From Heliocidaris erythrogramma (lineage: Eukaryota > Echinodermata > Echinoidea > Camarodonta > Echinometridae), in NCBI GenBank assembly GCA_025617745.1, contig CM046853.1, forward strand, positions 33,364,625 to 33,428,624: 64,000 bases of DNA, written 5' to 3'. The position numbers and the translations under genes were made by a program. A model generated the notes under the pieces. The model was given only the letters and a program-made list of their open reading frames with translations. It searched no databases and was not told the origin of the DNA. How positions within the stretch are numbered: position 1 is the first letter of the stretch; every line of letters begins with the position of its first letter. This document shows, one piece after another, positions 1 through 12,900 of the stretch.

Positions 1-1072
1 AGAGAGAGAGAGAGGAGTGGAAAAGTGAAGGAAGCCATGAAGTTGAACGTTTAATATCTCCTTTTTTTTCTGTTAAGAAAGCAAAAGGGGAAAATCCCAA
101 GTTAAAAAAGACACCCTTCATCCGAGAGGACATCCCCGAAGCTTTAAGACTTAAGTGACAGCCATGCAAGATATGACCTAAAATAACTTTTTAACTTCTC
201 CTTAATTCTCTCAATGTTTGGCAATAAACATCGCCTAAACACCATGACCTTTTAAGAACCAAAGCATGGTATAGGTAAAGAGCATTCGGAGATGCAACTC
301 CGTCCCAGATAGGCACGGCCGAACAATGCCCCGCTCCCTCGAGTAGAAATGTCACTAGAACACACTCAATAGCTTCAAATGTCATTCATTGTGCCACCAA
401 TGCCCTTTCATCTCTAAACCAAACGTCAAGTTTCTATATATTTCAAGAAGAAGAAAGCATCACGTGTCTCTCGCCAGCGAGAACGATATCCCCTTCCCTC
501 AATCTTTGAAAAGGTGAGATGATATAATTTGGAGCAAGAATTTATCCTCTTTTCTTTCTCTTTTTCGTTGGTCACGAGGGTAATATTCAAATGACATTAA
601 CTAAACTGCCCTTTTAATCTTCCGGTTACTGAAGCGAAAGGGATGGATCATAACGGCGACAGAATCAACTGCTTTAACCATGAATTATTTAAGGAACTCC
701 TTGTTCACGAGCTTTGGAAACAACTGATGAAATTAGAATATTCTCACTTATCACTCTGACATCATTTTCTTCTGAAGAATGATAAATCTCAACAGAGAAG
801 TTGTAATGTCTTGAAATTGAACAAGGTAGGAAACAGCGAGAAAAGAAAGAACTCAAAGAGAACACATACAAACATAATGCTTTCAAAAAATTGGAATGAT
901 TATGCTGGTCAATTTATCCCTATGAGTATGAATACCATATTACCTGTTGAGTGCTAGAAAGGCATTACACTCATATATTTAAAAATGAGTTTATTTTATG
1001 CCCTTCTGACTCTCAATCAGACGATATTGATTTGGTCCTTCTTTAATCCATCAGACAAACTCTTGACCAAAC

Positions 1073-1320
1073 TTAACCCCTTCCATGCCACCAGACTTTT
1101 GAGAAAATGTAAAAAATGAATTTTCAATTGTTAAATATTACCTTTCAAAGAGTATTTCAAAGAGCAAACTGGGCAAAGTTAATATTGCATAAGAATAAAC
1201 ATACTGATGGCACAGGTTTCTGTATGAGGAAGAAATTTCAAGCCATTCAGAGGCTAAACAAAATGTTCAACACTCAAAATTTTGGGCGGGATTTGCCACC
1301 CACGGCATGCTAGGGGTTAA
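1073..1320. mobile_element. TTAA-ended MITE, 248 bp
   Basis: Ends are inverted repeats: TTAACCCCTTCCATGCC on the left against GGCATGCTAGGGGTTAA on the right. TTAA at both ends fits piggyBac-type target duplication. No transposase; a non-autonomous element by structure. Confidence 0.7.
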
Positions 1321-1337
1321 GGAGGAAAGGGATTAAT

Positions 1338-1410
1338 CATCTGCTGAGACCCCAAGGGGTGTTAACTCACATTTTTACACCTCGTTAACACCCTTCTGGC
1401 TCTCAATAGG
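1338..1410. repeat. Palindromic GAGAGCCAGAAGGGTGTTAAC-type repeat
   Basis: CCAAGGGGTGTTAACTCAC ... GTTAACACCCTTCTGGCTCT. The best copy is at 54048-54130. Fragments occur at about 982-1030, 10083-10195, 26883-26925 and 37798-37870. Confidence 0.6.
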
Positions 1411-2637
1411 CAACATGCATTTCAAAATTGTGATTTCTGAAAAAAAATCTAACTGTAGATATATATGAACACCTTCTCCATTTCCACCAGTCATGTTTTG
1501 GACATGCCTGAACTGAGGTCCTCATTTGGCAAAGTCCTTTATGTTTTTAAAATTGAACACCCCACATCTCATCAGATTTTTTAATCATCGCCCTCCCTTG
1601 CATATTTCAAAGAATGATATGGCAGTGTAAAAATCTCTTGGTGACATCAAAATCATTTTATAAATTGCTCAGTACTTAGCATCAGAGGAGAACTTCAAAA
1701 CAAACAGAATTATTCAGGTAGTATAATGGAAGATCGAATCTGATGACAGGAGAAATTAGAGAATACCACATCGCTACAACGTTTACCATATTCTTGCTAA
1801 CTCTGGAAGTTGGAACACTAACATATCTGTACAAAACATCTAGAAAAATATACACTCTATACACAAAATATTTCTACTTTTATATATAGAGAAAATCCTG
1901 GAATAAAAGTATATTTATCAAGGAATAGAATATCTAGAGATCCCTTTTTTTCTTGAGTTTGCTTACCAATGCAGTGGTCCCCTATACCTTGATAGAAAAT
2001 GGAAATTTCTTATTATGTTTAATCAAATTCATCAAAATCTACTAATCATTGAAACAAAGTATAAGAGGTAGTAGCAGCAATGCATGTATCATACTTGAAT
2101 GATCAGATGACTTAAATCCCAAAATGATGAAGATAGGTAAAACAATCTTTTCTGATTTTTTTTGTGTGAAATATAACAAAGAGTTAAAAAAGTAATTGGA
2201 TAGAGTGTCACGGTATCTATCTTTTTTTGCCTTCTTGAACAGCACAAGTTCATTCATGCGATGCATTGGGACTTATTGAATCTCAGCATCTGAATGGTAC
2301 AAACCGGAAATGTGAGTACACTCATATTGTGAGGAATGAATGAGAGAAATAAATCAATATTTGAGTGTTAACAGCAGTCCATTCATGGGGGACATTATAC
2401 CTTTGGAATGAAAAGAGGGCTCAAATATTCAGCTCACATGAAACATAGCAGGGGATCAGAAATGATACAGGAACAATAAGTCTGATGACTGACTTGCAAA
2501 CTTTTTTTTTTGTGCACACAAAATGTGCATCCCCGGTGTTTAGATCACTACCTAACTTAACTATAAAATAACATGTAGAGCAGTGGGAAACATAAAAATA
2601 ATTATCCACTCATTGATTGCCTACCGAATGCTGCTTA

Positions 2638-2689
2638 ATGATGCTACTGAAATTATAGTCATGCGTGACTATAATTTCAGTAACATCAT
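2638..2689. repeat. Near-perfect 24-bp hairpin
   Basis: Arms ATGATGCTACTGAAATTATA... pair with one mismatch around a TGCG loop (inner 17 bp perfect). A partial second copy of the arm follows at about 2690-2740. Confidence 0.8.
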
Positions 2690-3531
2690 GCTACTGAATG
2701 GTGCTTATGAGACACCCCTGTAATTATAGTCACGCATGTATTTCAGACGACTAACATTCAACCTACATGCTTAACACATGATTGCAAAGACCTCGAGAAA
2801 TTAACCAAAGTCGATTTCAAAATCCTTGTCCACCACCTTTGGAAAGTCACAATGGCATTATTACAAAATGCCAACATGATTTCTTGAAGACAAAATTGTA
2901 GGGGAATCAAATGGCCCTTGAGCTGGTTTTATTTTCAAAGTCTTAGCAGTTGTGTTCACGGTGCATTGCACTGATGAAGGAATTACAGTAATGACTATTC
3001 AACTCTAGAAGAATTTCGAATTACACTATCATAAAGTCACTACTAGATAGAGCTCGACTTTCTCTATAACTTCAGATAGATTTCGTTGAAAATTCACTTC
3101 TGATTTTCAGGAAAAATCCATTATTACAAACCTTTCTCGTGGCAGCCAATTAATAAATGAAAATTGTGACTGAGAATTACTATTCGATCCACTGAAAATA
3201 GCATTTATAGTATAGTCAAAAAGAAAAAAAAGAAAAAAAGTGGATTAATTTATCTGAAGTAATCCTTAATAGAAAGAGCCAGCTTTCCTCAATGGAATAA
3301 ATATGGACAATTGATATTTTTATTTTCTTGTCATTATTTGCTGATGAAGTTGTTATTGACCTAATTCTAAGAGAAAAATCAGTATATGGATATCAGGAAG
3401 TTAGTTCGGAAAGGATTTGTTTTCTACAAATTTTTAATGAAAATTGATATAACGTAGATTTCATTGATGCAGCTGGATAATTTGCATAATATTAAAGTCA
3501 CCCAATTAAAATATTTTGAATATTAAAGATA

Positions 3532-3917
3532 TAGAGTTCTGGTCATGCAATAACATTGTGAAAGAAACTGTCTCAAAGCATTGGGAAAGGTTGACCATGT
3601 TTACATAAGAAGTGTTTTATACTGTGTTGTTTTGGATTCATCTAAATAGATAAGAAATTGACCCAATCTCACTGAAGAGCATGTGTATACTGCACACAGA
3701 AATGGGTATATGGGACTACACACACAAGTGGCATGAATGTTCTGCCCGAACATTTCAGCTACTTCTAGTCGTATTTCGAATGTAAGAGCATTTGAAGAGC
3801 AATCATTTTCAGGGGATGTTTCTACTATGATGTTCTTCCAAACTGACATAAAAGGAATGAGAAAGCTCACAAATTATTTTTCACCTTTCCCAGAACTCAA
3901 GATTCCCTTTAAATTCC
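3532..3917. repeat. ~370-bp dispersed repeat, copy 1
   Basis: Starts AGAGTTCTGGTCATGC and ends near CCTTTCCCAGAACTCAAG. Shares long blocks (GAAAGAAACTGTCTCAAAGC, GCATTTGAAGAGCAATC) with copies in introns 14 and 15. Flanking sequence of the copies is unrelated, so it is a dispersed element; class unknown, no coding capacity. Confidence 0.8.
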
Positions 3918-3926
3918 AGTGCAGTC

Positions 3927-4006
3927 TTAACCCATTGCCCATGAGAAGTGGGTGGTCCCTGTATTAAGCCAATGGCAATAAGATAATTCAGTATTCAACA
4001 GGTTAA
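3927..4006. mobile_element. 80-bp TTAA...TTAA repeat, copy 1
   Basis: TTAACCCATTGCCCATGAG ... AACAGGTTAA. Four copies of this short family occur in the window, each about 80 bp with a conserved middle (GGTCCCTGTATTAAGCC and ATTCAGT). Confidence 0.65.
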
Positions 4007-4426
4007 GCTTTCTCAGACCACCTTCTTTCCTACATGCATGAAGTATATGGAGTATCAAATGGAGAACTCCTTCACAACAAAGAAATTCCAAACAAATATC
4101 ACTTGATATACTGCTAAGACCCTAGTAACACCTTAAAACCAACCCCCCAAAACAGATCGACTCGAAGCCATTTGTTGTAATTTAATATAAAAGACAAAAC
4201 TGCTTTAGGATTAACCATCTGTAAAGAAAAACCACAATTTTTTTTTGTATCCCATAAACGGAACTTTCCACTGATCAGCATAAATAAAGGAACCTGTACA
4301 TAAAGACCGCCTGCCAGTACAGACCGCTTTTTCCGTTTCCCTTGAGTGGTCTATATAGACAGGTTTCACAATATTTTATATGGTCTGTTTCCGGACTTGT
4401 TGGTGTGACTCAGGTATGGAGAAACT

Positions 4427-4566
4427 AGGGGAGTGTTTCATCAAGTGTTTTGTGAGTGATTTTTACCGACAAATTTGCTCTCAGCCAATCAGATGCAAGG
4501 ATTTCAGTAGCTTATAACAGTTGTCGGTAAAACTCACTGACAAAACACTTGATGAAATGCTCCCTA
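4427..4566. repeat. Foldback repeat family A
   Basis: AGGGGAGTGTTTCATCAAGT ... ACTTGATGAAATGCTCCCT. Arms of about 45 bp flank a core containing CAGCCAATCAGATGCAAGG and TTTCAGTAGCTTATAACAG. Further full copies at 37383-37521, 39213-39354 and 56320-56460. Confidence 0.8.
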
Positions 4567-5733
4567 GGTATTCAATTCCTTGCAGGTAATAGATCCAAGA
4601 AACAGGGTATTCCATTATATACCTATCATTTTTTTTGTTGATGGTGTCACCTTACATACTGCATTTCATTGCCCCAATGTTAGAGCAAATATTTTAAATC
4701 TATCAGTTTCATGGCAATTCTGTTCTCAGTGAACTTGCTGTAAAGGGAGGAGTAAATGCTTTTGAAAGTGAGTGATTTGGAAAGAAGATACCTGCACACA
4801 AACATTTGTCGGATGGAAACCACCCGTTAAATCTAAAGAAGAGAGTCCACGTAACATATGCGCAATACAGATACACTCATGTCCACACTCATCTAAAAAC
4901 GCTCAAATCATAACAAGAAAAAAATAGATTCTTAAAATCATGACACTGTCAATGAGAAGGTTCTTTCAATAATCAGTTCCACATTCAAAATGAATGAACT
5001 TCTAGGAGAAAACTGCTGCAGTTTGCAAATATTGTTGCTTTGTCATGCTACAAGATCTTTCTAAACATGCTGCTGTGTGCCTTTTAATACAGATTTTTGC
5101 CAACCCAGCAACAGGGGTTCCGGTGTTTAAAATATGAACTTGTCAAATCACAATTATTCTTTGCGGATGAAAATACGGTTTAAGAACCTCCTCAGAATAA
5201 AGTGTCTGGCAACAACTTTTTGTGAAATTTTATCAGCTGCGTGATTTCAACCTGAAGCTGATGCAGGTTTAATCTTGTAGGTGTACATATGCACAGACCC
5301 GCTTCCACATGTCACCTATGGTTAATGAGTTTGTTAGCATTCTAAAAGTTTAGTCCCAAACATTGAGCATGAGGATACCTGCATAAACTTGCAACACCAG
5401 ATTAATATCCCATACCAACAAGTTCTTAGGCTTTATAACGTTTTGAATAATAAATACTAAAATAATAATAAATGAAACTCAATGTTTAAAACAGATGGGA
5501 GGTACCCTTCAAAAATATTCCAATATTTTTTATTCTAGTCAAGATTTTGCTGTACATGATTATCAATAAGACTCATGAAGAAAATAGGTGATATAAGATA
5601 CCCAAACTAAAAAAAAACAACCAGTTGTCGAAAAGTCACAATGAATTCAAAAGATCAAGGTTTCTGAGAGAATCATTACCACATCAGTTGGAAACAGTGT
5701 AAAATAAAGCAAAAGTTCTTAGTATTACCATCA

Positions 5734-5880
5734 GGGCCCTGTTTCATAAAACTTGATATCTATGACAAATTACAATAACAGTATAAGCTACTGAAATAGT
5801 TGCATCTGATTGGCTGAGAGCAAATCTGTCATAGTTATGTGTCAGTTGTTATTGATAAGTTTTATGAAACTGGGCCCTGG
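5734..5880. repeat. Foldback repeat family B
   Basis: GGGCCCTGTTTCATAAAACT ... AGTTTTATGAAACTGGGCCC. The ends differ from family A but the core (AGCTACTGAAAT, ATTGGCTGAGAGCAAA) is the same. Another full copy lies at 39564-39714 and a half copy at about 60150-60249. Confidence 0.8.
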
Positions 5881-8389
5881 TGCCTTGTTTTTTCTGCACA
5901 CACAATTTTTTTTTTCTCTCTAAAGCTTTTCTCAGAAGAGGAAGACTACAGATAAAATACAAGATTCTTTTGAACTTTAACCCCTACAGTTTTTCTCTGG
6001 TAGTTCTTTCTATCATCACCAGCATAAAATTCATGGGCAGTGATTTGAAGAACAAAAAAAAGTATCCAAGGAATCCTGACTCTGAGATGAAAAGGATGAA
6101 TTTTTAACAAGTCATTTTGAAAAACAAATCCCAAGTACAATCATTGGCGTTCACGTATTCACAAGATAACATTCTGTTATCAACACTTTTTTTGCTTGGA
6201 GAAATAATGTGAGGTATACACCTTGTTCCTTTCATTTGTCACCTTAATATCACTGAATGAGACAGAGAGAGAGAGAGAGAGAGAGGGGGTAGCGAGAGTG
6301 GAGGGGAGAGAGATAGATAGATGGAGAGAGAGAGAGACTAATTGTGCCTAAACATTTCATAATAAAATGGCAGCAACCCACTAACTCCAGATAAAGATAT
6401 TGTTGTCTTGGAACGTGGAGGGTAAATGCAATGTATATTCATGCCTAACTTGAAATTATTTCAGTTTCCCTTAATATAGCCCAACACCAATGATACATAT
6501 CATACAGTATTAAAACAACAAATTATGGTACAATTAATTGCAGATGTTTAAAAATAGTTTTCATTAAAAACTTGTGGAAATATTTTATACCTGTTATAAA
6601 GAAAAACCAAAGTCGTACAAGGTGTTTTGAATTCCACTATATTAAAATTTACCTGCAAATTGTTACATATCTCAAACTCTTCAATGTATCTTAACCTAAA
6701 GATATACAAATAAAATTAAAACGTTCTTGTAAAGGCCATATATTTATATCTGAGTTTCTGAAATATTTTCTGAATAATACAAAATGTTACTTACTTAATA
6801 AAGGACAGTGATCTATACACAGATGTTTCTTACTTTTATATTTATATATTTATACACTACTACTACAGCTGCCAATATAATGGTATATAATTGCTTGCTG
6901 AAACCAGCTCAGACAAATGCTTAAATAATCCAAATAACGCTTTGAATTCGACAAAGCGAATAACTGATATCAGTTAAATAAAAATGGATATCATACAGAA
7001 AGCTCATAGTAACCAGTTATAATATAGCTAAATCAAAATACAACAATCATTACTCATTATTACTTTTTTTTTTCCTTTCATCATTAATGTTCCTTGTCGG
7101 CTTTGATTGCAAAAGAACTAGTCAATTCTGATAAAAAAATGCAGAACCTGGTGATGGAGATGTAATGAAAAGTTTTCCTAGATAAAATTTAAGAAATTGA
7201 TTCATCAAAATAAAAAAACTTTTCATGTAAACAAGGATTGTAATGGTTAGATAATTACAAAGGCCATTCATTAAAATCGAACTCATGATCATTGTTTCTT
7301 TATATTGACAAAAATAAACAATAGATGGAAACACGAGAACGTTGAGACCTGATCGTTCTACAGAACTGTCAACAGAAAGTGGCACCGAGAATCAAAAGGT
7401 GCATGTTTGTTTATCATGAATAAAACCACTCATACTTCAAAAAGTATCCAAGGTATTGTAAATCCTAATATTCAGTTTTATAAAATCTTATGAAATAATA
7501 AAAAAAGAAATATACATTTAATAATCATGGTATCAATGTGGATAAATATAAGTATAAAAAACCCCACTAACATAATTTCAAAAGGAAAATAAAGTACAAA
7601 CTGTACAACAGGGAACTTGTCAAATGTAATTGTGAATAGTATAAATGAGACTATATAAATATGGCTAACTTACCTCCACCTATGACCATATAGAAAATAA
7701 TATTTTCCTTCTTGATCAGCGATATCACAGCGCATTATTACTTCAAAATCATCACATGGCTTGTATTAGCAACAGGTAACAGGTAAAAGTAAGGAAACAT
7801 ACTGCACATATATATATAGTTCGAGCATAAAATATCATTGTTAAAATTAAAACACATTTACACCCCTTTTACCTATGGAAAGACAAGTGATACAGACATA
7901 TCTTACATAACTTCAAACTGCAATTACCTCCACCACCATAGTATATTCATACACAGAGATTAAATAAACATCTATCGTAATACAATTTACCATGATAAAA
8001 TCTTCTTATGTTATAATAGATATTGAAACAAAATAGAAAAGGCTGCAAAATTAGCATTGGAACTTGTGCACAGATGAATAAGAATTAAAAATCATAAAAA
8101 CTGGAATAGGAAAAACTTGTGGTCATCTTTGTCTTCATACATGTATTCTAACAAGCAGGGGGAAAAAAATGTTACAATTCCAATATCACTATATTTGTTG
8201 AATGCCGGATATGAGTTTATGTTGTTTTCTTCGCTCGTCTATATACCTGAAAATGCAATCTTCTATATGAAGTAAGTAAACGTAAACTTTTCCCAAATTC
8301 CACTTTCTTGAATGTTAATTCTACACTCATCCTTAGAGTAGTTTAAAAGGGTGGAATAAATCTTTGTTTTCCCCATTCATGGTGGTCAA

Positions 8390-8395
8390 TTTATT
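8390..8395 (-). terminator. Candidate poly(A) signal AATAAA
   Basis: First AATAAA on the minus strand found downstream of the stop codon, giving a 3' UTR of about 1.4 kb. An ATTAAA variant lies nearer at 8840-8845. Neither can be confirmed without transcript data. Confidence 0.25.
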
Positions 8396-9490
8396 GTTTG
8401 ACATGGAGTATTGAATTCTCTTTACGATGAAATGGTCTGTTCACAAATTCATTTGAATATTATACTAAAGGATATATTCTGCGCAGTAATTTATGTCCCG
8501 TCTGCATCATTTAGTTTGGAATCCATTGAAAAATGCTTCATATTATGGAACAAAATTTGGTATAATTAATACTAATTCAACCAAGATTTGGAACTAAATC
8601 TTGCAAAATAATTGACCACTGCTTTAGTACATGAAGTGATTCAAATCAAACTGATAATCCATATCATTTCTTTTCTTTACACATAGCAAGCACATTGTAT
8701 ACAAAATATTCAACAAAAGAAAAATAAAAACTTACTCGACAAAAATAAAAATAAAAAGTAACATGCATGATCATATAAACGCACGTAGGTCCTTTCACAC
8801 CCTAAAAAGTCTGTTGCAGAAGACTAGTTCAGATTATTATTTAATAACATATCATGCATGGAATGAACTCTCTTGACACTTTTAAAACCATCTGCGTTCA
8901 TCGTTTGCATTGCACCTTATATAAGATAAAATATCTGTACCCCTTATTCCAAACCTAATATCGTATCCTAGTGGAATTCCGAATAACTAATATGTTCTAC
9001 TTGCATCCATTTCTGGTGAGATTCTTTGATTTCTCGTTTTTTCCACCCATACCATATAATTATACCAACTATATGTACTGCCATATATTCTATCCTTGAA
9101 AATACCTATAGATGGTATAAAATTCATAAATCTGTGGCGCTCATCAGTATCTTATTCCAGGCTCTAATACAAATTCATCACATAGGAACAATCTCTTCTT
9201 TTTGACGAATAAGATTCCTCTTTCTCAGTATCATTCAAATTGACATCTCGAATGCAAAATTTTCATGAGTTCCATTGCATGCCTGATAGCACTATTAGAC
9301 TCCATCACCCAGACTCCACATCCTAAATGCTCCATGCTCTGGAATACTTCTCCTCCTGAATCATCGGCTGGAATGCAGATAGTCTCTCTTCCCCAGTCGT
9401 TTTGCTTAAGTATCTATAAACATAATTCTGCATATCTATACCTGTGTTGGCTCCACCACAAACTCTTGGTTTACTTTTATACAACTCTAC

Positions 9491-9525
<35 letters not shown>

Positions 9526-9579
9526 ACAGCATCATAATCATCATCATCTTCATCATCATTAATAGCATCAGCATCAGCC
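9491..9579. repeat. (CAT)n trinucleotide microsatellite in 3' UTR
   Basis: About twelve perfect CAT units followed by an interrupted CAT/CAG tract. It produces the poly-Ile, poly-Met and poly-Asp shadow reading frames here; none is a gene. In the sense transcript it would be an (AUG/GAU)n tract about 200 nt past the stop codon. Confidence 0.95.
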
Positions 9580-9784
9580 ATGAAGGTGCAGCCCCTTGCT
9601 CTGTGACTCTCCATCTCGGCCGGACCGCATCCCTTTTTATCTTGTGGTATCCTTGAACACACTCTCGCTCTCTCTCACACTCAGGAATGGAAGGCAATAA
9701 TTGAAAAGAGATCGGAGGAGGAAAACGTTGGGGAGGTTTCCCTCCAGAATCCAATCTTAAGTTTCTGCATCTCTGCGGCGGGTC

Positions 9785-9916
9785 TCATAGATGCACATCG
9801 CTACTCTCGTCCGCATCAATGCTCCCCTTGCCAAACAGTTTTCTGATGCCAGAGAAGCTTTTCTTAGGTGGAGGTCCCTTCTGCATAGGTGTGCTGTTCT
9901 TGTGTGTTATTGATAT
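9785..9916 (-). CDS. DGK exon 18: C terminus and stop
   Basis: Forty-three residues and TGA at 9785-9787. [19 protein letters not shown] matches the ITHKN...MGPPP block near the end of vertebrate DGKB. After that the tail is its own ([20 protein letters not shown] then DVHL), with a basic-hydrophobic stretch followed by an acidic one. Acceptor ctgcag|ATA. Confidence 0.96.
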   Translation of the reverse strand: MSITHKNSTPMQKGPPPKKSFSGIRKLFGKGSIDADESSDVHL

Positions 9917-12900
9917 CTGCAGGGAAAATCAAAGAGATAAATGTTTGTAATCCTCACCATCTCGAAATGATTTCTAATACTAGGAAAAAAGATGATTCTC
10001 AATTGCTCAAAGAATCTGTATAATCCACTCCTTATCAAGGGTGATATTCTAAAAAAAATGACTAACACATTTACTCATTAAATAGAGTGTTGATTTTCAT
10101 ATTGTCCTTTTGGAGCCGGAAGGGCATTAACTATGTGTTAAATATGTGTTAAAGTACCTGCCTAAAACCCTTCTGGTTCCAAACAGACAATATGTCTTGA
10201 TTGGTTAATTTAAAGGGAGTGGCAAGTCGTAATCCATGGGCCTGACCAGTTGGCCTGACTCGGGGAAATGTGGATACAATCAGGTCCAATCGTGCGCTAC
10301 CGAAGGAATGTTATTGCCGAATTCCTCGCGTGATCGTTAACTCGAATCCCTACATACGTAACCGACCAATGAGATTCAAATACTGGAATAAAGAACGCGC
10401 GATCTTGTTTACTCGAATTTGGGTCAATGTGCGAACTTTTATTAGCTGCGCACGATAAATTGAAGTCGCTTTGAACTTTGATCCAGAGAAAGGAGCAGCC
10501 AACTGTAAAACCGCCCATAGATTGCGACTTGTCGCTCCCTTTAATAAAGGCATATCCGGTTTTGATTATATTAATGATCTCAACCTGTATGCAATGGAGA
10601 CCTGAAGTTGTTATCAACCAAAGAGTTTTTTTTCTTCTGAGTCCAAATGAAGATTCTGGAGTCATATGATGCTCAGACTATATTCACTTTGCCTATCTCC
10701 AACCAAAATCTAAATGAGTTCGAATTCATGACAGCCTGTCTGGAGAAAACGTCATATTCTTTTGGGTATTCTACACAGATCATCAAAGCAGCAGGTACAG
10801 ACACTTTTCTGTCTCTCTGGATGGTCTTCATTAATGCCCTCATAACATATATTTACCTTGCCTGAAAAAGTTCTAGAACATTGTTATGATCATAACTAGG
10901 TTCCCTGAATTCCCAACTTAACCTAAAATCCAACTGCATTCCTAACCCTGACCTGATATCTTTGACAAAAAACCAGAAACACTCGGGACATGAAACTTCT
11001 GCGACATTACAAACGAAAGCCATTTTCACAGCAAAAAACTTCTGCGACTTGCAAAAATTTAGTGTTATGTCCATTACGATTTCATGATTTCACGGCATTA
11101 AACTTTGGCGAATATGAACCACTCACGAAATTCACAAACATTAAATAGGCGCGACAGTTTCTGGTTCCATAGTAAAGCCCGGAGCAGTTGTCGCCAGGCC
11201 AAATGCCGGGTCACCTTATTATGATCATTATCATTATCATTACTATTATACATTGTGTGCTACTAACCGTGCATGGAGGTTGAAGCCAAGGCTCTCCATC
11301 AATCTGCATGGGCACTCGTTTCCTGGTCCTGATGGTTACTGTCTGACACTGGGCTAACCTTCGACCCGACGACCTGATACCAGCCTTGACCTGACCTACA
11401 TGGAGTGAGCCCTCTAGGCCCACCACCTCCAACAGCTTGTCTCCTATTGCTACAAAAAGATAAAAACAAAGCAGTGAAATAAACGGTACATCTTTATCAG
11501 ATTAAACTCTATACACTCTGTGTGATACAGTGAAACCTGCTTTAGCGACCACCTGTATAGAAAAGACCACCTTTCTATAAACATCTCATTTTTTCTTTCC
11601 CTAGAAAGTTGTTTCTCATAAAAACCTATACTAAAGTAACCCTTGCATAAAGATCACTTAAATATAAAGAATGCATATTGTGCCCTTCATGAGTGGTCTG
11701 CAGGATTCACTGTAGTGTACAAAGGAATCGTCAAACAATTGTAATTCCAGAAATATTGATAGTCTTTTAAATCAGGAACCTCCCTTCATAGGTCTGCGTA
11801 ACTGCTGAACTTTGGACAAGAAAACTTGATGGACAGACAAGGTCACCGTTCCACAACGGGTAATATATATACAATATATAATTACGTATGCACCTTGATA
11901 ACAGTATAACCAGCAAGGATTACTTTGGCTAGTAAACTGATATAATTCATTCCCATTTAGAAAGGATACCTTGTACGACAAATAACATTTGCTTCATAAA
12001 TTCTACTCAATGTGTACCTTATCCATAACATCCCCAATTACAATTTAATTACATTGCATTTTACATGAAAACCTATTGTACTGAATGAAAGGTGCCTTTC
12101 TCATACGAAGATGAAGCTGACACTAGAGTTCAAGCTTGCCTGAATTTGCTTCGCTGGGTAAAACAAAGAATTAGAGTATCTCATCATATTTTCTATAAAG
12201 TTGCCTTGAACTGTGGCATTGAAAAAGACTTACATTGCCTTGCAAACATGAGGTCGATGTTTGACTGCGTAAGACCCACAGTGGAATGGCTTTCACCGTC
12301 TCGTTCCCTGTTCCTCTGGAGCTTCTTCTCCAGTTTGCGTTGCTTCTTCTTGCTGGGGGTGTCTCCCCAAAGGTTGGAGCCACCGTAGATACTGGGGATG
12401 TTGAGCACAGCAATGCCTTCTAGCGACGGTCCGCTGGCTAGGTCTAGGGATACACCATCACACTGTGTATTTGGAAATAAGCATAAAATCAACAACATTA
12501 ATTTCCTTCTATACTCCAAAAACGCAAGTTATTAAATATGAACTAAAGTCAATCGATTTACGTCATTCAGGAAGCACTCATAATGATTGCACCCCACAAC
12601 TGTCAATTTCAATTGTAAATGTTACTGGTACGCAGCGTTCAGTGCAAAATGGAGCAGAAATTAATCTCCATTTTCATCATATTACCCATATTTGTCATCA
12701 ATAATAAGTAAGGTACTAATAAAATTATTCAAAAACAAAAAATCATTAACCTGTCATGAAATTGTGCAACTGTGTCAAAGATAGGTCAAAGTTACAGGAA
12801 TACAACAATCAAAATAACCTAGTACTATGTCTGCATGAATACCCTCTTCGGCAAAATCATCACTGTCATCTTTAAAGATAGAGTTGAGTTCTGGTCATGA

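Larger units (their letters stand above)
1..9784 (-). other. 3' UTR and downstream flank of DGK
   Basis: No second gene is visible. Holds a (CAT)n tract, a hairpin at 2638-2689, TTAA-ended MITEs (1073-1320, 3927-4006), one copy of the ~370-bp dispersed repeat (3532-3917), foldback repeats at 4427-4566 and 5734-5880, a diverged CAGTGAAACCTG element (~4283-4370) and a GA tract at 6260-6336. The stretch 6340-9260 is plain AT-rich sequence in which I see nothing definite apart from the candidate poly(A) signals. Confidence 0.7.

Noticed and set aside
9323-9754. 143-codon frame with poly-Met and related poly-Ile and poly-Asp frames
   Set aside because: Product of the (CAT)n microsatellite read in different frames within the DGK 3' UTR.
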